A DNA stretch of 64,000 nt from Streptomyces asoensis (GCF_013085465.1 NZ_CP049838.1:1612001-1676000); one strand, 5' to 3'. Counted from the first letter of the stretch, positions 26,146 to 35,956 are shown. Translations and numbers: made by a program. The notes: a model not told the origin generated them from the sequence alone.

Positions 26146-26169
26146 GTATTGACGATGGATCGTCAATAC
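26146..26169. promoter_or_regulatory. Perfect 24-bp palindrome
   Basis: The arm GTATTGACGAT is followed by GG and its exact reverse complement. An 11-bp perfect arm pair in the middle of the xlnA/GH62 divergent region is unlikely by chance and fits a dimeric regulator site. It contains TTGAC, which could also be part of a -35 box. Confidence 0.65.
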
Positions 26170-26199
26170 TCCCCGCAGAAGAAGTTTCCGTTCCTCGCC

Positions 26200-26210
26200 C
26201 GAAAATTTCC
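26200..26210. promoter_or_regulatory. CGAAANTTTCG-like xylanase box
   Basis: CGAAAATTTCC differs in one base from the CGAAANTTTCG palindrome described upstream of actinomycete xylanase genes. It lies between xlnA and the GH62 gene. Confidence 0.4.
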
Positions 26211-26513
26211 GGAATCCCGGCGAGCCGAACGGCGAAGCCCGGACGCCGCGTCGGCGGATGCCGTACGGCCGGGGCCGGGACGAGGGTGTTGACGCCGCCA
26301 GTTCGACTTCTCACCTCCGCGCGGACGCCCTGGACTGGCGAGCCGTATCGCAAACGCCGGAGCGTTTCCGGTCGGCGCGACAGCTTGTCAAGCTCGACGT
26401 GACAACCTGTCAAGCCCGAAGGGGAGGCGCTGTTTGTGGACAGATCGGCGACAGGCCTTGACCAGAGGGCTCCACATTCCTAGCTTGTGGCGTCGAAGTA
26501 TCCGGGAATTCTT

Positions 26514-26524
26514 CGAATGTTTCG
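26514..26524. promoter_or_regulatory. CGAAANTTTCG-like xylanase box
   Basis: CGAATGTTTCG has one mismatch to the xylanase box and lies 80 bp before the GH62 start. Confidence 0.45.
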
Positions 26525-26603
26525 AGATCGTCCCTGCCCCCCGGCACGTCCGCCCCGCGGTTCATCGGGGTCACCTCACCCCCGCCCCCTAGGAGGCCCT
26601 CTG

Positions 26604-28070
26604 ATGTGGTTTCGCCACCCGTCCCCGGTCCGTCCAGGACGCTTATTCGCCGTCCTTGCGCCCTTGCTTCTCGTGGCCACCTTCCTCGGTGCCCAGCCCG
26701 CCGACGCCGCGACCGTAGACCCCAACGCCTCGTATGTGCTGGTCAACCGCAACAGCGCCAAGGCCCTGGATGTCTACAACCTGGCGACCGATGACGGCGC
26801 CCGCATCACCCAGTGGTCCAGAAATGATCAGGCCCAGCAGCAGTGGCAGTTCGTCGATTCCGGGGGCGGCTACTACCGCATCAAGTCCCGCCACTCGGGC
26901 AAGGTGCTGGATGTCCACAACTGGTCCACCGCGAACGGCGGCGCGATCGTCCAGTGGACCGACCTGAACGCCACCAACCAGCAGTGGCGGCTGGCCGACA
27001 GCTCGGACGGCTACGTGAGGCTCATCTCGCGCCACAGCAACAAGGCCCTCGAAGTTCAGGGCGCCTCGACCGCCGACAACGCGAACGTCGTCCAGTACGA
27101 CGACTGGGGCGGCACCAACCAGCAGTGGCAGCTCGTCAAGGTCGGCGCCGACACCCCTGGCACGTGCGATCTTCCGTCGACGTACCGCTGGACATCAACG
27201 GGCGCGCTGGCCCAGCCCAAGTCTGGATGGGTCTCGCTCAAGGACTTCACCGTCGTCCCCTACAACGGCAGGCAACTCGTCTATGCGACGACGCACGACA
27301 CGGGGACGAGTTGGGGTTCGATGAACTTCGGCCTGTTCACCAATTGGTCGGAGATGGCCTCGGCCGGCCAGAACACGATGTCGGCTTCCACCGTCGCGCC
27401 CACGCTCTTCTACTTCGCGCCGAAGAACATCTGGGTGCTCGCCTACCAGTGGGGCGGGACCGCCTTCTCCTACCGGACGTCGAGCGACCCCACCAACCCC
27501 AATGGCTGGTCATCCCAGCAGACGCTCTTCACCGGAAGCATCACCGGCTCCGGAACCGGACCCATCGACCAGACGCTCATCGCTGACGGCACGAACATGT
27601 ACCTGTTCTTCGCCGGTGACAACGGCAAGATCTACCGGGCCAGCATGCCGATAGGGAACTTCCCGGGCAACTTCGGCTCGTCGTACACGACGATCATGAG
27701 CGATACGACGAACAACCTGTTCGAAGCCCCGCAGGTCTACAAGCTCCAGGGCCAGAACCGCTACCTCATGATCGTCGAGGCGATCGGCTCGCAGGGCCGC
27801 TACTTCCGCTCGTTCACGGCCACCAGTCTGAACGGCTCATGGACACCCCAGGCCGCGACCGAGAGCAACCCCTTCGCCGGCAAGGCCAACAGTGGCGCCA
27901 CCTGGACCAACGACATCAGCCATGGCGAACTGATCCGCACCAGCGCCGATCAAACCATGACCGTCGATCCCTGCAATCTACAGTTGCTCTACCAGGGGCG
28001 CAGCCCCGACTCCGGCGGCGACTACGGCCTCCTGCCCTACCGTCCGGGTCTGCTGACACTTCAGCGCTGA
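26604..28070 (+). CDS. Secreted alpha-L-arabinofuranosidase, CBM13-GH62
   Basis: 488 residues from ATG 26604, with AGGAGG 8 bases before it. Signal peptide to about 36 (PADAA), then a ricin-type trefoil with three QQW repeats very like those of the CE1 esterase. The GH62 five-blade propeller starts at about 193 ([13 protein letters not shown]). [12 protein letters not shown] holds the proposed base Asp and [12 protein letters not shown] the acid Glu. GH62 enzymes remove arabinose side groups from arabinoxylan. It is divergent from xlnA, with which it should cooperate, since arabinose hinders xylanase access. Confidence 0.93.
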   Translation: MWFRHPSPVRPGRLFAVLAPLLLVATFLGAQPADAATVDPNASYVLVNRNSAKALDVYNLATDDGARITQWSRNDQAQQQWQFVDSGGGYYRIKSRHSGKVLDVHNWSTANGGAIVQWTDLNATNQQWRLADSSDGYVRLISRHSNKALEVQGASTADNANVVQYDDWGGTNQQWQLVKVGADTPGTCDLPSTYRWTSTGALAQPKSGWVSLKDFTVVPYNGRQLVYATTHDTGTSWGSMNFGLFTNWSEMASAGQNTMSASTVAPTLFYFAPKNIWVLAYQWGGTAFSYRTSSDPTNPNGWSSQQTLFTGSITGSGTGPIDQTLIADGTNMYLFFAGDNGKIYRASMPIGNFPGNFGSSYTTIMSDTTNNLFEAPQVYKLQGQNRYLMIVEAIGSQGRYFRSFTATSLNGSWTPQAATESNPFAGKANSGATWTNDISHGELIRTSADQTMTVDPCNLQLLYQGRSPDSGGDYGLLPYRPGLLTLQR

Positions 28071-28109
28071 CGGCGTGACACGAGTCCGGCTCCGGTAGGG
28101 AGCCGGCGT

Positions 28110-28138
28110 GGCGGGCTCGGCGGAAGGCCGAGCCCGCC
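28110..28138 (+). terminator. Terminator after GH62 gene
   Basis: GGCGGGCTCGGC and GCCGAGCCCGCC form a perfect 12-bp stem with a 5-base loop, 40 bp after the stop. Confidence 0.85.
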
Positions 28139-28142
28139 CGGG

Positions 28143-28345
28143 TCACGCGACAACGCCGGCGCTCATACGGCCACGGAGCGCGGGGTCGGGCAACGCGCAC
28201 CAGCCCGAGGGGTCGTGGGCGGCGATGCGCTCGTACACGCGGCGATGGCCGCGGTCGGAGGCTTCGCACAAGGCGCGCTCGGGCCGGCCCGTGTACCGCG
28301 CGGTGTTGACGACCTGGCTCTCCAGCGCGCGGACCACCCCACTGC
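28143..28345 (-). pseudogene. Possible C-terminal gene fragment
   Basis: The minus strand reads about 65 residues (ALCEASDRGHRRVYERIAAH, ending RGRMSAGVVA) with codon usage that looks coding, but no start or ribosome site. I do not recognise the family. It may be the tail of a lost gene. Confidence 0.3.
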
Positions 28346-28424
28346 GCCCATGAACGCCGGTCCGGCCGGCCCGAGGGCGACCGGATACAGTGCGAGGGAC
28401 GGCAGCCTGGTTTGTGAGGGAAGC

Positions 28425-29645
28425 GTGACCGACACCAGCGACACCCGCCCCGCCGACAGTGAGGCGAAAGCGCCGCGGCAGAGCCGACTGCACCGCCTGA
28501 TGCGCTACATCCCCCTGATCGCCCCCATCCTGCTGTGGGCCGTGCCGTGCTGGGTGCTCCTGCACACCGGCCAGCACTGGCCGTTGCCCGTCACGCTCGC
28601 CGGTACCGCCCTGTTCGCCCTCGGCCTCGTCGGTATGCCGCTCGCGATGGTGCGCGGCCACGGCCGGCGCCAACAGGACCGGGCGGCGATCTTCGGTGAC
28701 ACCCTGCTGGGCATCAGTTGGGTCCTGTTCACCTGGTCCGTTCTGCTCGGCGTCTTCTTGCGGCTCGCCCTGACCGTGGCCGGCGTCGGCGAGGGTCAGG
28801 ACCGGGCCCGAATCGTCACGTGGGCGGTCCTCGGCACAGCCGCCGTGCTGCTCGCCTGGGGATACGCCGAAGCCCGCCGTGTGCCACGCGTGCGCAGCCT
28901 CGACGTGCAACTCCCGCGACTGGGTGCCGGGTTGGACGGCCTCCGCGTCGTCCTCATCACCGACACCCACTACGGTCCGCTCGATCGCGCCCGCTGGTCG
29001 GCACAGGTATGCGAGACGGTGAACACCCTGGAAGCCGACCTGGTCTGCCACACCGGCGACATCGCGGACGGCACGGCCGAACGCCGTCGCGCCCAGGCCG
29101 CCCCACTCGGTACCGTGCGGGCGACTCAGGCCCGCGTCTACGTCACGGGCAACCACGAGTACTACAGCGAGGCCCAGGGCTGGGTCGACCTGATGGACGA
29201 GCTGGGCTGGGAGCCGCTGCGCAACCGCCATCTGCTGCTGGAACGCGGAGGCGACACCCTCGTGGTCGCCGGCGTGGATGACGTCACCGCCGAGTCCTCC
29301 GGCCTGGCCGGCCATCGCGCCCACCTCGCCGGAGCCTTGAACGGCGCCGACCCCGACCTACCCGTCCTGCTCTTGGCACACCAGCCCAAGTTCATCGACC
29401 GGGCGGCAGCCGACGGCATCGACCTCCAGCTCTCCGGCCACACCCACGGCGGCCAGATCTGGCCCTTCCACCACCTGGTCCGCATCGACCAGCCCGCCGT
29501 CGCCGGCCTCAGCCACCACGGCCCCCGCACACTCCTCTACACCAGCCGCGGCACCGGCTTCTGGGGCCCGCCGTTCCGCGTCTTCGCCCCCAGCGAGATC
29601 ACCCTGCTCGTGCTCCGCTCCCCGCAGCAGCCCACCTCGATGTAG
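28425..29645 (+). CDS. Membrane-anchored metallophosphoesterase
   Basis: 406 residues from GTG 28425 with GAGGG before it. Four hydrophobic segments occupy roughly residues 28-145. The calcineurin-like phosphoesterase domain follows, with all metal motifs: LITDTHYGP (D-x-H), HTGDIADG (GD), TGNHEYY (GNHE), LLAHQPKF and LSGHTHGGQ (GHTH). This is the YaeI/YkuE-like class of membrane phosphoesterases, some of which act on lipids or UDP-sugars. Substrate unknown. It is unrelated to its carbohydrate neighbours by sequence. Confidence 0.88.
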   Translation: MTDTSDTRPADSEAKAPRQSRLHRLMRYIPLIAPILLWAVPCWVLLHTGQHWPLPVTLAGTALFALGLVGMPLAMVRGHGRRQQDRAAIFGDTLLGISWVLFTWSVLLGVFLRLALTVAGVGEGQDRARIVTWAVLGTAAVLLAWGYAEARRVPRVRSLDVQLPRLGAGLDGLRVVLITDTHYGPLDRARWSAQVCETVNTLEADLVCHTGDIADGTAERRRAQAAPLGTVRATQARVYVTGNHEYYSEAQGWVDLMDELGWEPLRNRHLLLERGGDTLVVAGVDDVTAESSGLAGHRAHLAGALNGADPDLPVLLLAHQPKFIDRAAADGIDLQLSGHTHGGQIWPFHHLVRIDQPAVAGLSHHGPRTLLYTSRGTGFWGPPFRVFAPSEITLLVLRSPQQPTSM

Positions 29646-29944
29646 CACTGGACGGGCCGGCACATCCGCCAGGAGCGGTCCACGAGCCGAGGGACGCGGC
29701 GTCGACGGACTGGCAGGGACTACCAACTCGCCTGCCCTGGAGAGGGCTTCTCGGACACCGTCTGATCTCCTGATCCTGGGAGAAACGAACGCCTTTGCCG
29801 TGACTGCCGCCCAGTACGTGGCAGCGCTGCCCCAGACGGGCGAGGTCGCGAGCGTCCGGACGATGGCGCGGCGGCGGAGGCCGTAGCGGCCTCGGCCCCA
29901 CCAGCTCCTGTTACCGGCGCTCCGGTCCACCTTCCGCGCCGGCT

Positions 29945-30126
29945 ACCGGTGGTCCGCCCCTCGAACCCGTTCGCCCAGTACCGCCCCCTCAGCGACAGGT
30001 CGAGAAGCATCTCGGTGACCGCCTCGGGCGACAGTGGGCGCGGATCGGTCTCCAGCCACCACTGGAGTACGGAGATCTGCTCGCCGGCCCAGGCGCGGGC
30101 GAGCACCTCGACGTCGATGCAAGGTG
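29945..30126 (-). pseudogene. TetR-family regulator, C-terminal remnant
   Basis: The minus strand reads VLARAWAGEQISVLQWWLE, then PLSPEAVTEMLLDLSLRGRYW, the effector-domain end of TetR repressors. The helix-turn-helix half is missing, so it cannot bind DNA. Confidence 0.65.
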
Positions 30127-30185
30127 GCTCTCGGGTCACTCGGCATCCCGCTCGCCGCCCGGTCGGGGTATTTCCCGCTGCCCCC

Positions 30186-30389
30186 ATGGAGTTGGGGATG
30201 GCGTCTGCTGTTCGGGAGTGCAAGTGGTCCCTGACAGCCATGACACAGACAGCCGACGGGACATACCGCGTCAGCGTCCCCTTCCCTGCGGACACGAGCA
30301 TGGCCTGGTACGTGAAGCTGCGGCACGCAACCCCGTCGGATCCCGGGTTCGTCACCTCGGCGGTCAAGGTCGAAGGGTCTGGGGTTTGA
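30186..30389 (+). pseudogene. Possible C-terminal fragment of a secreted protein
   Basis: About 67 codons beginning MELGMAS and containing TADGTYRVSVPFPADTSMAW, then FVTSAVKVEG. It looks like the last beta-sandwich strands of an extracellular hydrolase (PhoPQ-related proteins end similarly), but this is weak. No good ribosome site. Confidence 0.3.
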
Positions 30390-30517
30390 GGGGGAATTTC
30401 CCGCCCGGTGTCATGGCCTGGCGGCAGACAGGTTCCGTGCGGCCTCGTCGCCGGAATACCGCGAAACGGGGTTATACGGTGGCGGAACAGGGCCAGTCAC
30501 CCGACCGAGGAACCCGA

Positions 30518-30856
30518 ATGACCAACAGTCCGACAGTCATCGTAGAAGCGGCGTTTCAGTACTACAGGTCCCAGGACCGCGACGCGGCCTTCCCTCTCTA
30601 CGCCGGTGATTTCACGTTCACGAGTCCGCAGGACGATCACATCGACAAGGCGGCGTTCTTCGAGCGGTGTTTCCCGACCGCCGACCGGTTCAGGGAGCAG
30701 CAGTTGTTGCACGTCACCCCCGCAGACGAAGAACTCGTCTTCGTCCAATACGAGTACGAGCTCACGACGGGCGACAGGCACCGCAACATCGAGGCGATCA
30801 CTGTCCGGGACGGACTCATCCGGGAGGTGCAGGTCTTCTTCGGCGGCAAGGTGTGA
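30518..30856 (+). CDS. SnoaL-like/NTF2-fold small protein
   Basis: 112 residues from ATG 30518, GAGG upstream. The pattern AAFQYYRSQDRDAAFPLYAGDFTFTSPQDDHIDKAAFFERCF, followed by strands ending VRDGLIREVQVFFG, is typical of NTF2-like (SnoaL/DUF4440) cone folds, which act as isomerases, hydratases or ligand-binding proteins. Nothing around it gives a substrate. Confidence 0.8.
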   Translation: MTNSPTVIVEAAFQYYRSQDRDAAFPLYAGDFTFTSPQDDHIDKAAFFERCFPTADRFREQQLLHVTPADEELVFVQYEYELTTGDRHRNIEAITVRDGLIREVQVFFGGKV

Positions 30857-30906
30857 CGAGACGTCGGCCTGCCGTGCCAAGCGGGTGACGGGGGCCGGGG
30901 GCCGGT

Positions 30907-32259
30907 TCACCCTGCGGTGGGAGGGAAGAAGGCGGTGCTGGTCAGGAAGCCTTCGAGGTTGAGGCGCCACGCGAACCAGCTGTGGCCGCCGTTGACGAAG
31001 CCGGGTACGACCGGGACACCGAGGCCGGTCAGGAGGGAGATCTCACCGGCGTGGTAGTCGTGGCTCGGGTCCTGCCACCCGCCGCCGACGTAGACGCGCG
31101 CCTGTCTGAGCGCGGCCACCTGGGTGCCGGTGACGGACGCCGCGTCGGGCAGCGTGTAGTTGCCGCGCCGGCCAGGGCTGAAGACCCCGTACGAGCCGAA
31201 CTCGGCGGTGTGCCCGAAGAGCAGCGAGTTGGTCAGGGACGCGCCGTAGCCGAGTCCGGCGGCGGCGCGGTCGGTGGCGGCGGTGGAGACGCGGTAGCGG
31301 GACTCCACGTACGGGACGATCGTGTCGGTGAGGTTCCGGTCGAAGGACGCGTAGCCGGTGGAGTCGGGGAAGCCGGCCGTGTTGGGCATGACGACGACCA
31401 TCGGGGGGATCTGCCCGGTGGCGATGAGGTTGTCGAGGATGTGGCCCGCGTCGCCCTGCGTGCTCCAGTCCATCTCGGTGGCGTCGCCGCTGAAGAGATA
31501 GAGCGTGGGATACGGCTTGGCCCGACCGGAGTCGTAGCCCGGCGGCGTGTAGACGGAGAGGTGGTTCTCGCCGGGCGGGCTGACCGAGGTCGGGGCGGGA
31601 TACGTGACGTGGGTGAGCGTGCCGTGCTCGCCGGTCGGACCCGGGCCCTGCCAGGCGTAGTCGACCGTCCCGTACGACGGGTCCGAGGGCACGTACACCT
31701 GGCTGGTGCGCTCGGTGGTCCCGGAGATCTTGCCGCCCTTCTCGTTCCACGGCGGGTTGGCCGGGTCGGAGACAGCGGTGCAGGTGGCCTGGGTGTCGTC
31801 GGCGCAGTCCACGTAGAAGGAGTACGTGAAGACCCCGGACGGCAGCGGTGTGCTGTACGTCCACACGCCGTCGCGGCCCTTCTTCATGTCGACCACGGGC
31901 CAGTTGGCGGCGGGAGAGTTGGGGTACGCGACGGGAATGTCGCCGGGCTGCCAGTGGGCGGGCAGCGTGCCGGGCGTTTCGAGGGCGGTGCCGTCGTCGG
32001 TGGTGAGCGCGGACAGCTCGTAGGGGTCGGCGAAGTACCACTCGCCCTTGATCTGCACGCGTTCGGCGTCGGAATCCTTGAAGTGGAAGGCCACCCGGTA
32101 TCCGGTGGGGCCGACGCCGGTGTGCATGACCTGCGGGGAGAAACGGTGTGTGCCGGCGGATGGGGCACTGCTGCCGCCCGCGGTGAGGACAAGGACGGTC
32201 ATCAGGGCGGCGAGGGCCCGTATGACCGGTGTTCCGCGGCGCGTTGTGGTGTGCGACAT
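30907..32259 (-). CDS. Secreted esterase-fold protein lacking the catalytic serine
   Basis: 450 residues from ATG 32259 with GGGAG upstream. Signal peptide (ALAALMTVLVLTAGGSSAPS), then an N-terminal beta-sandwich with FTYSFYVDC of the kind seen before bacterial esterase domains. A CE1/esterase-D alpha/beta domain runs from about 225: HLSVYTPPGYDS, YPTLYLFSGD, MVVVMPNTAG. The nucleophile elbow reads AGLGYGAS: the expected Ser of G-x-S-x-G is Gly337. The HSWFAW histidine is kept. The protein may bind but not hydrolyse its ligand. It stands alone, divergent from the lactonase-like gene. Confidence 0.8.
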   Translation of the reverse strand: MSHTTTRRGTPVIRALAALMTVLVLTAGGSSAPSAGTHRFSPQVMHTGVGPTGYRVAFHFKDSDAERVQIKGEWYFADPYELSALTTDDGTALETPGTLPAHWQPGDIPVAYPNSPAANWPVVDMKKGRDGVWTYSTPLPSGVFTYSFYVDCADDTQATCTAVSDPANPPWNEKGGKISGTTERTSQVYVPSDPSYGTVDYAWQGPGPTGEHGTLTHVTYPAPTSVSPPGENHLSVYTPPGYDSGRAKPYPTLYLFSGDATEMDWSTQGDAGHILDNLIATGQIPPMVVVMPNTAGFPDSTGYASFDRNLTDTIVPYVESRYRVSTAATDRAAAGLGYGASLTNSLLFGHTAEFGSYGVFSPGRRGNYTLPDAASVTGTQVAALRQARVYVGGGWQDPSHDYHAGEISLLTGLGVPVVPGFVNGGHSWFAWRLNLEGFLTSTAFFPPTAG

Positions 32260-32512
32260 GGAGATTGGTCTCCCGGAAGTGGACGGCGGGGAGCCGAGTG
32301 CCATCACTTGGCCGACGCATCAGGGGGCTTGTGTGGGCGACGGTGCGTACGAGAACGTAGCCGCGCAGCAATATTGTGAGCAATATGCGTGACAAAAGTT
32401 CCTACAACTCTTGAAGCGGCTTGCGGCGAGGGTCGGCGTGGCGTCAATCCGTCGGACATCGAGGTGTGACGCACCCCGACGGTGCACGCAGAGAGAAGGA
32501 GAGGTCCGCTCG

Positions 32513-33724
32513 ATGAGTGACAGCCCGTACGTTCCGTCTGCCCTCCGACCCCGTTCGAGGACCGGGACACCGTCCCGCAGAACGTTCCTGGGAGCTCTGG
32601 CGGCGTCTGCCGCCGCGGGAGTGCCGCTGTCGGCCGCCCCGCCGGCCGAGGCCGCGCCGAACGGGGTGGCCGACCTCCTCTATGTCGGCACCTGGGGCGT
32701 CGGCCAGGTGCACGCGCTCCGGTTCGACCCCGTCCGAGCCACGATGACACCGGTCGGGCCGGTGGCGCAGGTCAGCTCGAACTGGGTGGTCGCCCACCCG
32801 ACCGAGGCGGTCCTGTACGTCGCCGGCGGCGAACCGGGCGGGATCATCCGCGTCTTCCGCATCGACACCGCCTCCGGTGCGCTTCACCAGTTCGGTGAGA
32901 TCGAGACGGAGAGCACTCCGGTGGGCGGCCTGGCGTACATGGGAGTGGACGTTCGCTCGAAAACGCTTCTGGCCGCGGACTTCCCGGCCGGCACCGTCGT
33001 GTCCGTCCCGATCGGCAGGGACGGCGGCCTCGGCGCCGTGGCGTCCCGGGTGCAGGACACCGGTTCCGGACCCCACCCACGACAGCAGGGTCCGCACGCC
33101 CACCACGTGGTCACCGACCCGAGCGGCAGGTTCGCCCTGGTCCCGGACTTCGGCGCCGACCGGGTCTTCGTCCACCGCTTCGACCGGGACACGCGCGTGC
33201 TGTCCGCCGGTACGCCCGACGGCTCGCGCGCCTACGCGACGGCGCCGGGTTCGGGGCCACGGCGCGTGTCCTTCCACCCGAACGGCAGAACCGTCTACCT
33301 TCTGAATGAGCTGACCGCGGACATCCAGGCCCTGGACTGGAACGCGGACGACGGCGTACTGACCCACCTTCAGAGCCTGTCGACCGACGCACCCGGACAC
33401 ACCGGCGCCACGAGCGCCGCCGAACTGGCCATCAGCCGTGACGGCCGCTTCGTCTACACCTCCAATCGCGGCGAGAACACCCTGGTCGTCTTCTCGACGG
33501 ATCGTAGGACCGGCCTGCTCACCCAGGTCCAGCGCACCCCCTGTGCGGGACTCGTACCGTGGAGCTTCTCCCTTCACCCCGGTGGGAGATGGCTGTTCGT
33601 CGCGAACCAGGCCGGCAACACCGTGAACCTCTTCAGCGTCGACCCCGGATCAGGGCAACTGACGGACACCGGCGCGTTCGTACCCGTGCCGAAACCCGAC
33701 TGCATCACGTTCAGCCGCCGCTGA
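32513..33724 (+). CDS. Tat-exported lactonase-like beta-propeller protein
   Basis: 403 residues. A Tat signal (SRRTFLGALAASAAAG) is followed by a seven-blade propeller of the 6-phosphogluconolactonase/YbhE family: DLLYVGTWGVGQVHAL, SSNWVVAHP, HAHHVVTDPSGRFALVPDFG, RRVSFHPNGRTVYLLNE, AAELAISRDGRFVYTSNRG, PWSFSLHPGGRWLFVANQ. These are the repeating 'HP.G...Y..N' blades. Family members open sugar lactones or cyclic muconates. Export suggests action on an external lactone or sugar. GAAGGAG precedes the ATG. Confidence 0.87.
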   Translation: MSDSPYVPSALRPRSRTGTPSRRTFLGALAASAAAGVPLSAAPPAEAAPNGVADLLYVGTWGVGQVHALRFDPVRATMTPVGPVAQVSSNWVVAHPTEAVLYVAGGEPGGIIRVFRIDTASGALHQFGEIETESTPVGGLAYMGVDVRSKTLLAADFPAGTVVSVPIGRDGGLGAVASRVQDTGSGPHPRQQGPHAHHVVTDPSGRFALVPDFGADRVFVHRFDRDTRVLSAGTPDGSRAYATAPGSGPRRVSFHPNGRTVYLLNELTADIQALDWNADDGVLTHLQSLSTDAPGHTGATSAAELAISRDGRFVYTSNRGENTLVVFSTDRRTGLLTQVQRTPCAGLVPWSFSLHPGGRWLFVANQAGNTVNLFSVDPGSGQLTDTGAFVPVPKPDCITFSRR

Positions 33725-33956
33725 GCCCGTTCACCGCGAGCGCAGCAGTTCGGCGAGCCGTTCGCCGAGCGGAGCAGGGTGCTGTCAATCCCATGGGGTG
33801 CAACTTGAGGGTGCGCTGCGGAAGCTGTGAGTCCGAGTGACACCGCTTGTTTCGGTTGTTGAACGCCAACAGCATGAGGCGACCCCACCGCAGGCGGGAC
33901 GGACGCCGAGCCGTGCACCTGAGACGTCCGCTCCGCCATTCCGACAGGGAGCCCCT

Positions 33957-35651
33957 GTGAGCTCGAGAGACGTCCCCCACCCCGACCACGACACCGAGGG
34001 CATCGGCCGCCGCGGTTTCCTCGGGAGCGCCGTCGGCGCCGCGGTCGGCGCCACGCTGCCGGCCGGCCTGACCGCCGAGCCCGCGTCGGCCGCCTCCCGT
34101 GCCGCCGCAGATCGTCCGGTGCGTACCCGGTCCGGCCTGGTGACCGGTGTCCCGGCCGCCCTGGACGGGATCACCGTCTACAAGGGCATCCCCTACGCGG
34201 CCTCGACCGCCGGCGAGAACCGCTGGCGCGCGCCGCAGCCCGCGCCGTCCTGGAAGGGCGTACGCGCCGCCGATGCCTGGGGCGCCGCCTGCCCCCAGCC
34301 CGTCACCGGCATCGCAGCCGACAAGGTGCCGCCGCTGAGCGAGGACTGCCTGAACCTCAACATCTGGACGGGCGCGGTCGGTTCGAGCGAGCGCCGCCCG
34401 GTGTTCCTGTGGATCTACGGCGGCCGCAACTCCGCCATGTGGGCCTCACAGCCGGTCTACGACGGCGCCAATCTGGCAGCCAAGGGCGCGGTCGTCGTCA
34501 CCTACAACCACCGCGTCGGCGCCTTCGGCAACCTCGCCCACCCCGAGCTGAGCAAGGAGGGCGGACACGGCGGCTCCGGCAACTGGGGCGTGCTGGACAC
34601 GGTCGCGGCACTGAAATGGATCCGGAGCAACATCGCCGCGTTCGGCGGTGACCCGGACCGGGTGACCATCGCCGGCTGGTCGCACGGCTCGTCGTTCGTC
34701 AACATCCTGATGATCTCGCGGCTGGCCCGGGGCCTGTACCACCGGGCGCTGCTCGCGGCCGGCGTGCAGTACACCAAGGACCCGGCGCTCGGCCGGGTGG
34801 CGGGCGGCTACGACACGCTGGCGGTGGCCGAGGCCAACGGCACCGCGTTCGCCGACTACATGGGAGCCTCCTCGCCGGCCGGCCTGCGGGCGCTGACCGC
34901 GGACGAGATCGTGACGAAGGTGTACGCGCCCGGCGCGCCGGCCACCGGCACCGACTTCGGCAACGTCCTGGACGGCTATGTCCTGCCGACCACCTACACC
35001 GCCGCCATGGAGTCCGGAGCCGAGGCGGACGTGCCGGTCCTGACCGGCAACAACAAGGACGAGAACGGCGCCTCACCCACGCTCGCGATGACCGTCGCCC
35101 AGTACCAGGCGTACGCGGGCACCACCTTCGGCGACCGGGCGGCGGAGTTCCTGGCGCTCTACCCGGCGAGCACCGACGCGGAGGCTGCCGCGCAGTACAA
35201 CAACTACGCGCGGGACGAGGAACGCGTCTCGACCTTCCTGTGGGGCACCCAGTTCCGCAACACCGCCGGGAACCGCAGCCCGGTCTACAACTACTGGTGG
35301 ACCCACGTCCCGCCGGGCTCCGACACCACCAACCCGATCGAGCCCGCGAACGGCGCGGGAGCCTACCACGGCGCGGAGAAGTACTACCTGTTCGGCAACC
35401 TCTACGGCACCGACCGCCCCTGGACCGAGGCGGACCACGCGATCGCCGACACCACGTCCTCGTACGTCGCGAACTTCGTGGCCACCGGCAACCCCAACGG
35501 CCGCTCCCTGCCCGCCTGGCCCGCCCTGCGCACGACGAAGCCGCTCTCCATGGAACTCGGCGACCGCTTCGCGACCCTCCCGGCGGCCGACAGCGACGCC
35601 AAGTACGCCTTCCTGAAGGACTGTCTGAAGTCCCAGACGACGTCATATTGA
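33957..35651 (+). CDS. Tat-exported type-B carboxylesterase
   Basis: 564 residues from GTG 33957 (AGGGAG upstream). Tat signal RRGFLGSAVGAAVG, then the carboxylesterase/cholinesterase fold: VYKGIPYAAS, LSEDCLNLNIW, WIYGGRNSAMW at the oxyanion hole, a nucleophile elbow AGWSHGSS where most relatives have GESAGG, Glu in NNKDENGA, and His in AYHGAEKYYLFGN. The enzyme should cleave carboxyl esters outside the cell. The Trp and His beside the serine are unusual and may alter specificity. Confidence 0.88.
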   Translation: MSSRDVPHPDHDTEGIGRRGFLGSAVGAAVGATLPAGLTAEPASAASRAAADRPVRTRSGLVTGVPAALDGITVYKGIPYAASTAGENRWRAPQPAPSWKGVRAADAWGAACPQPVTGIAADKVPPLSEDCLNLNIWTGAVGSSERRPVFLWIYGGRNSAMWASQPVYDGANLAAKGAVVVTYNHRVGAFGNLAHPELSKEGGHGGSGNWGVLDTVAALKWIRSNIAAFGGDPDRVTIAGWSHGSSFVNILMISRLARGLYHRALLAAGVQYTKDPALGRVAGGYDTLAVAEANGTAFADYMGASSPAGLRALTADEIVTKVYAPGAPATGTDFGNVLDGYVLPTTYTAAMESGAEADVPVLTGNNKDENGASPTLAMTVAQYQAYAGTTFGDRAAEFLALYPASTDAEAAAQYNNYARDEERVSTFLWGTQFRNTAGNRSPVYNYWWTHVPPGSDTTNPIEPANGAGAYHGAEKYYLFGNLYGTDRPWTEADHAIADTTSSYVANFVATGNPNGRSLPAWPALRTTKPLSMELGDRFATLPAADSDAKYAFLKDCLKSQTTSY

Positions 35652-35911
35652 TCCTGCGGGGGTCATCAGGACAGCGGCGGCCGTGCGTCTGTGAGGACAG
35701 GGTCGCCGCCGTCCAGCCGCTCGGCTGCGCCGAACTCCGGATCAGGCCCCGTTGAGGCCCAAGTCGGCGCGTAGTGCGTAGGCACCACGACACGTGCGTG
35801 GCTGGTCCGGGTGCACCAGAGGAAGACGGCGGCTGGGGACGATGCCCGGCGGGGCGCCCGAGGGAAGGGTGGGAGGCGCGTGAATCGCGCGCACTCCGCG
35901 CCGCCCCCGAC

Positions 35912-35956
35912 GACCGCACCGACCGCACCGACCGCACCGACCGCACCGACCGCCTG
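35912..35956. repeat. 9-bp tandem repeat GACCGCACC
   Basis: Four perfect copies of GACCGCACC and one partial copy in a row, in non-coding DNA. A likely slippage-prone microsatellite; possible variable spacing element upstream of the rhamnosidase gene. Confidence 0.75.

Larger units (their letters stand above)
29646..30517. other. Gene-poor stretch with decayed fragments
   Basis: About 870 bp without an intact gene. It contains the tail of a TetR regulator on the minus strand (29945-30126) and a short open frame on the plus strand (30186-30389), listed separately. No tRNA or clear terminator is seen. Confidence 0.6.
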
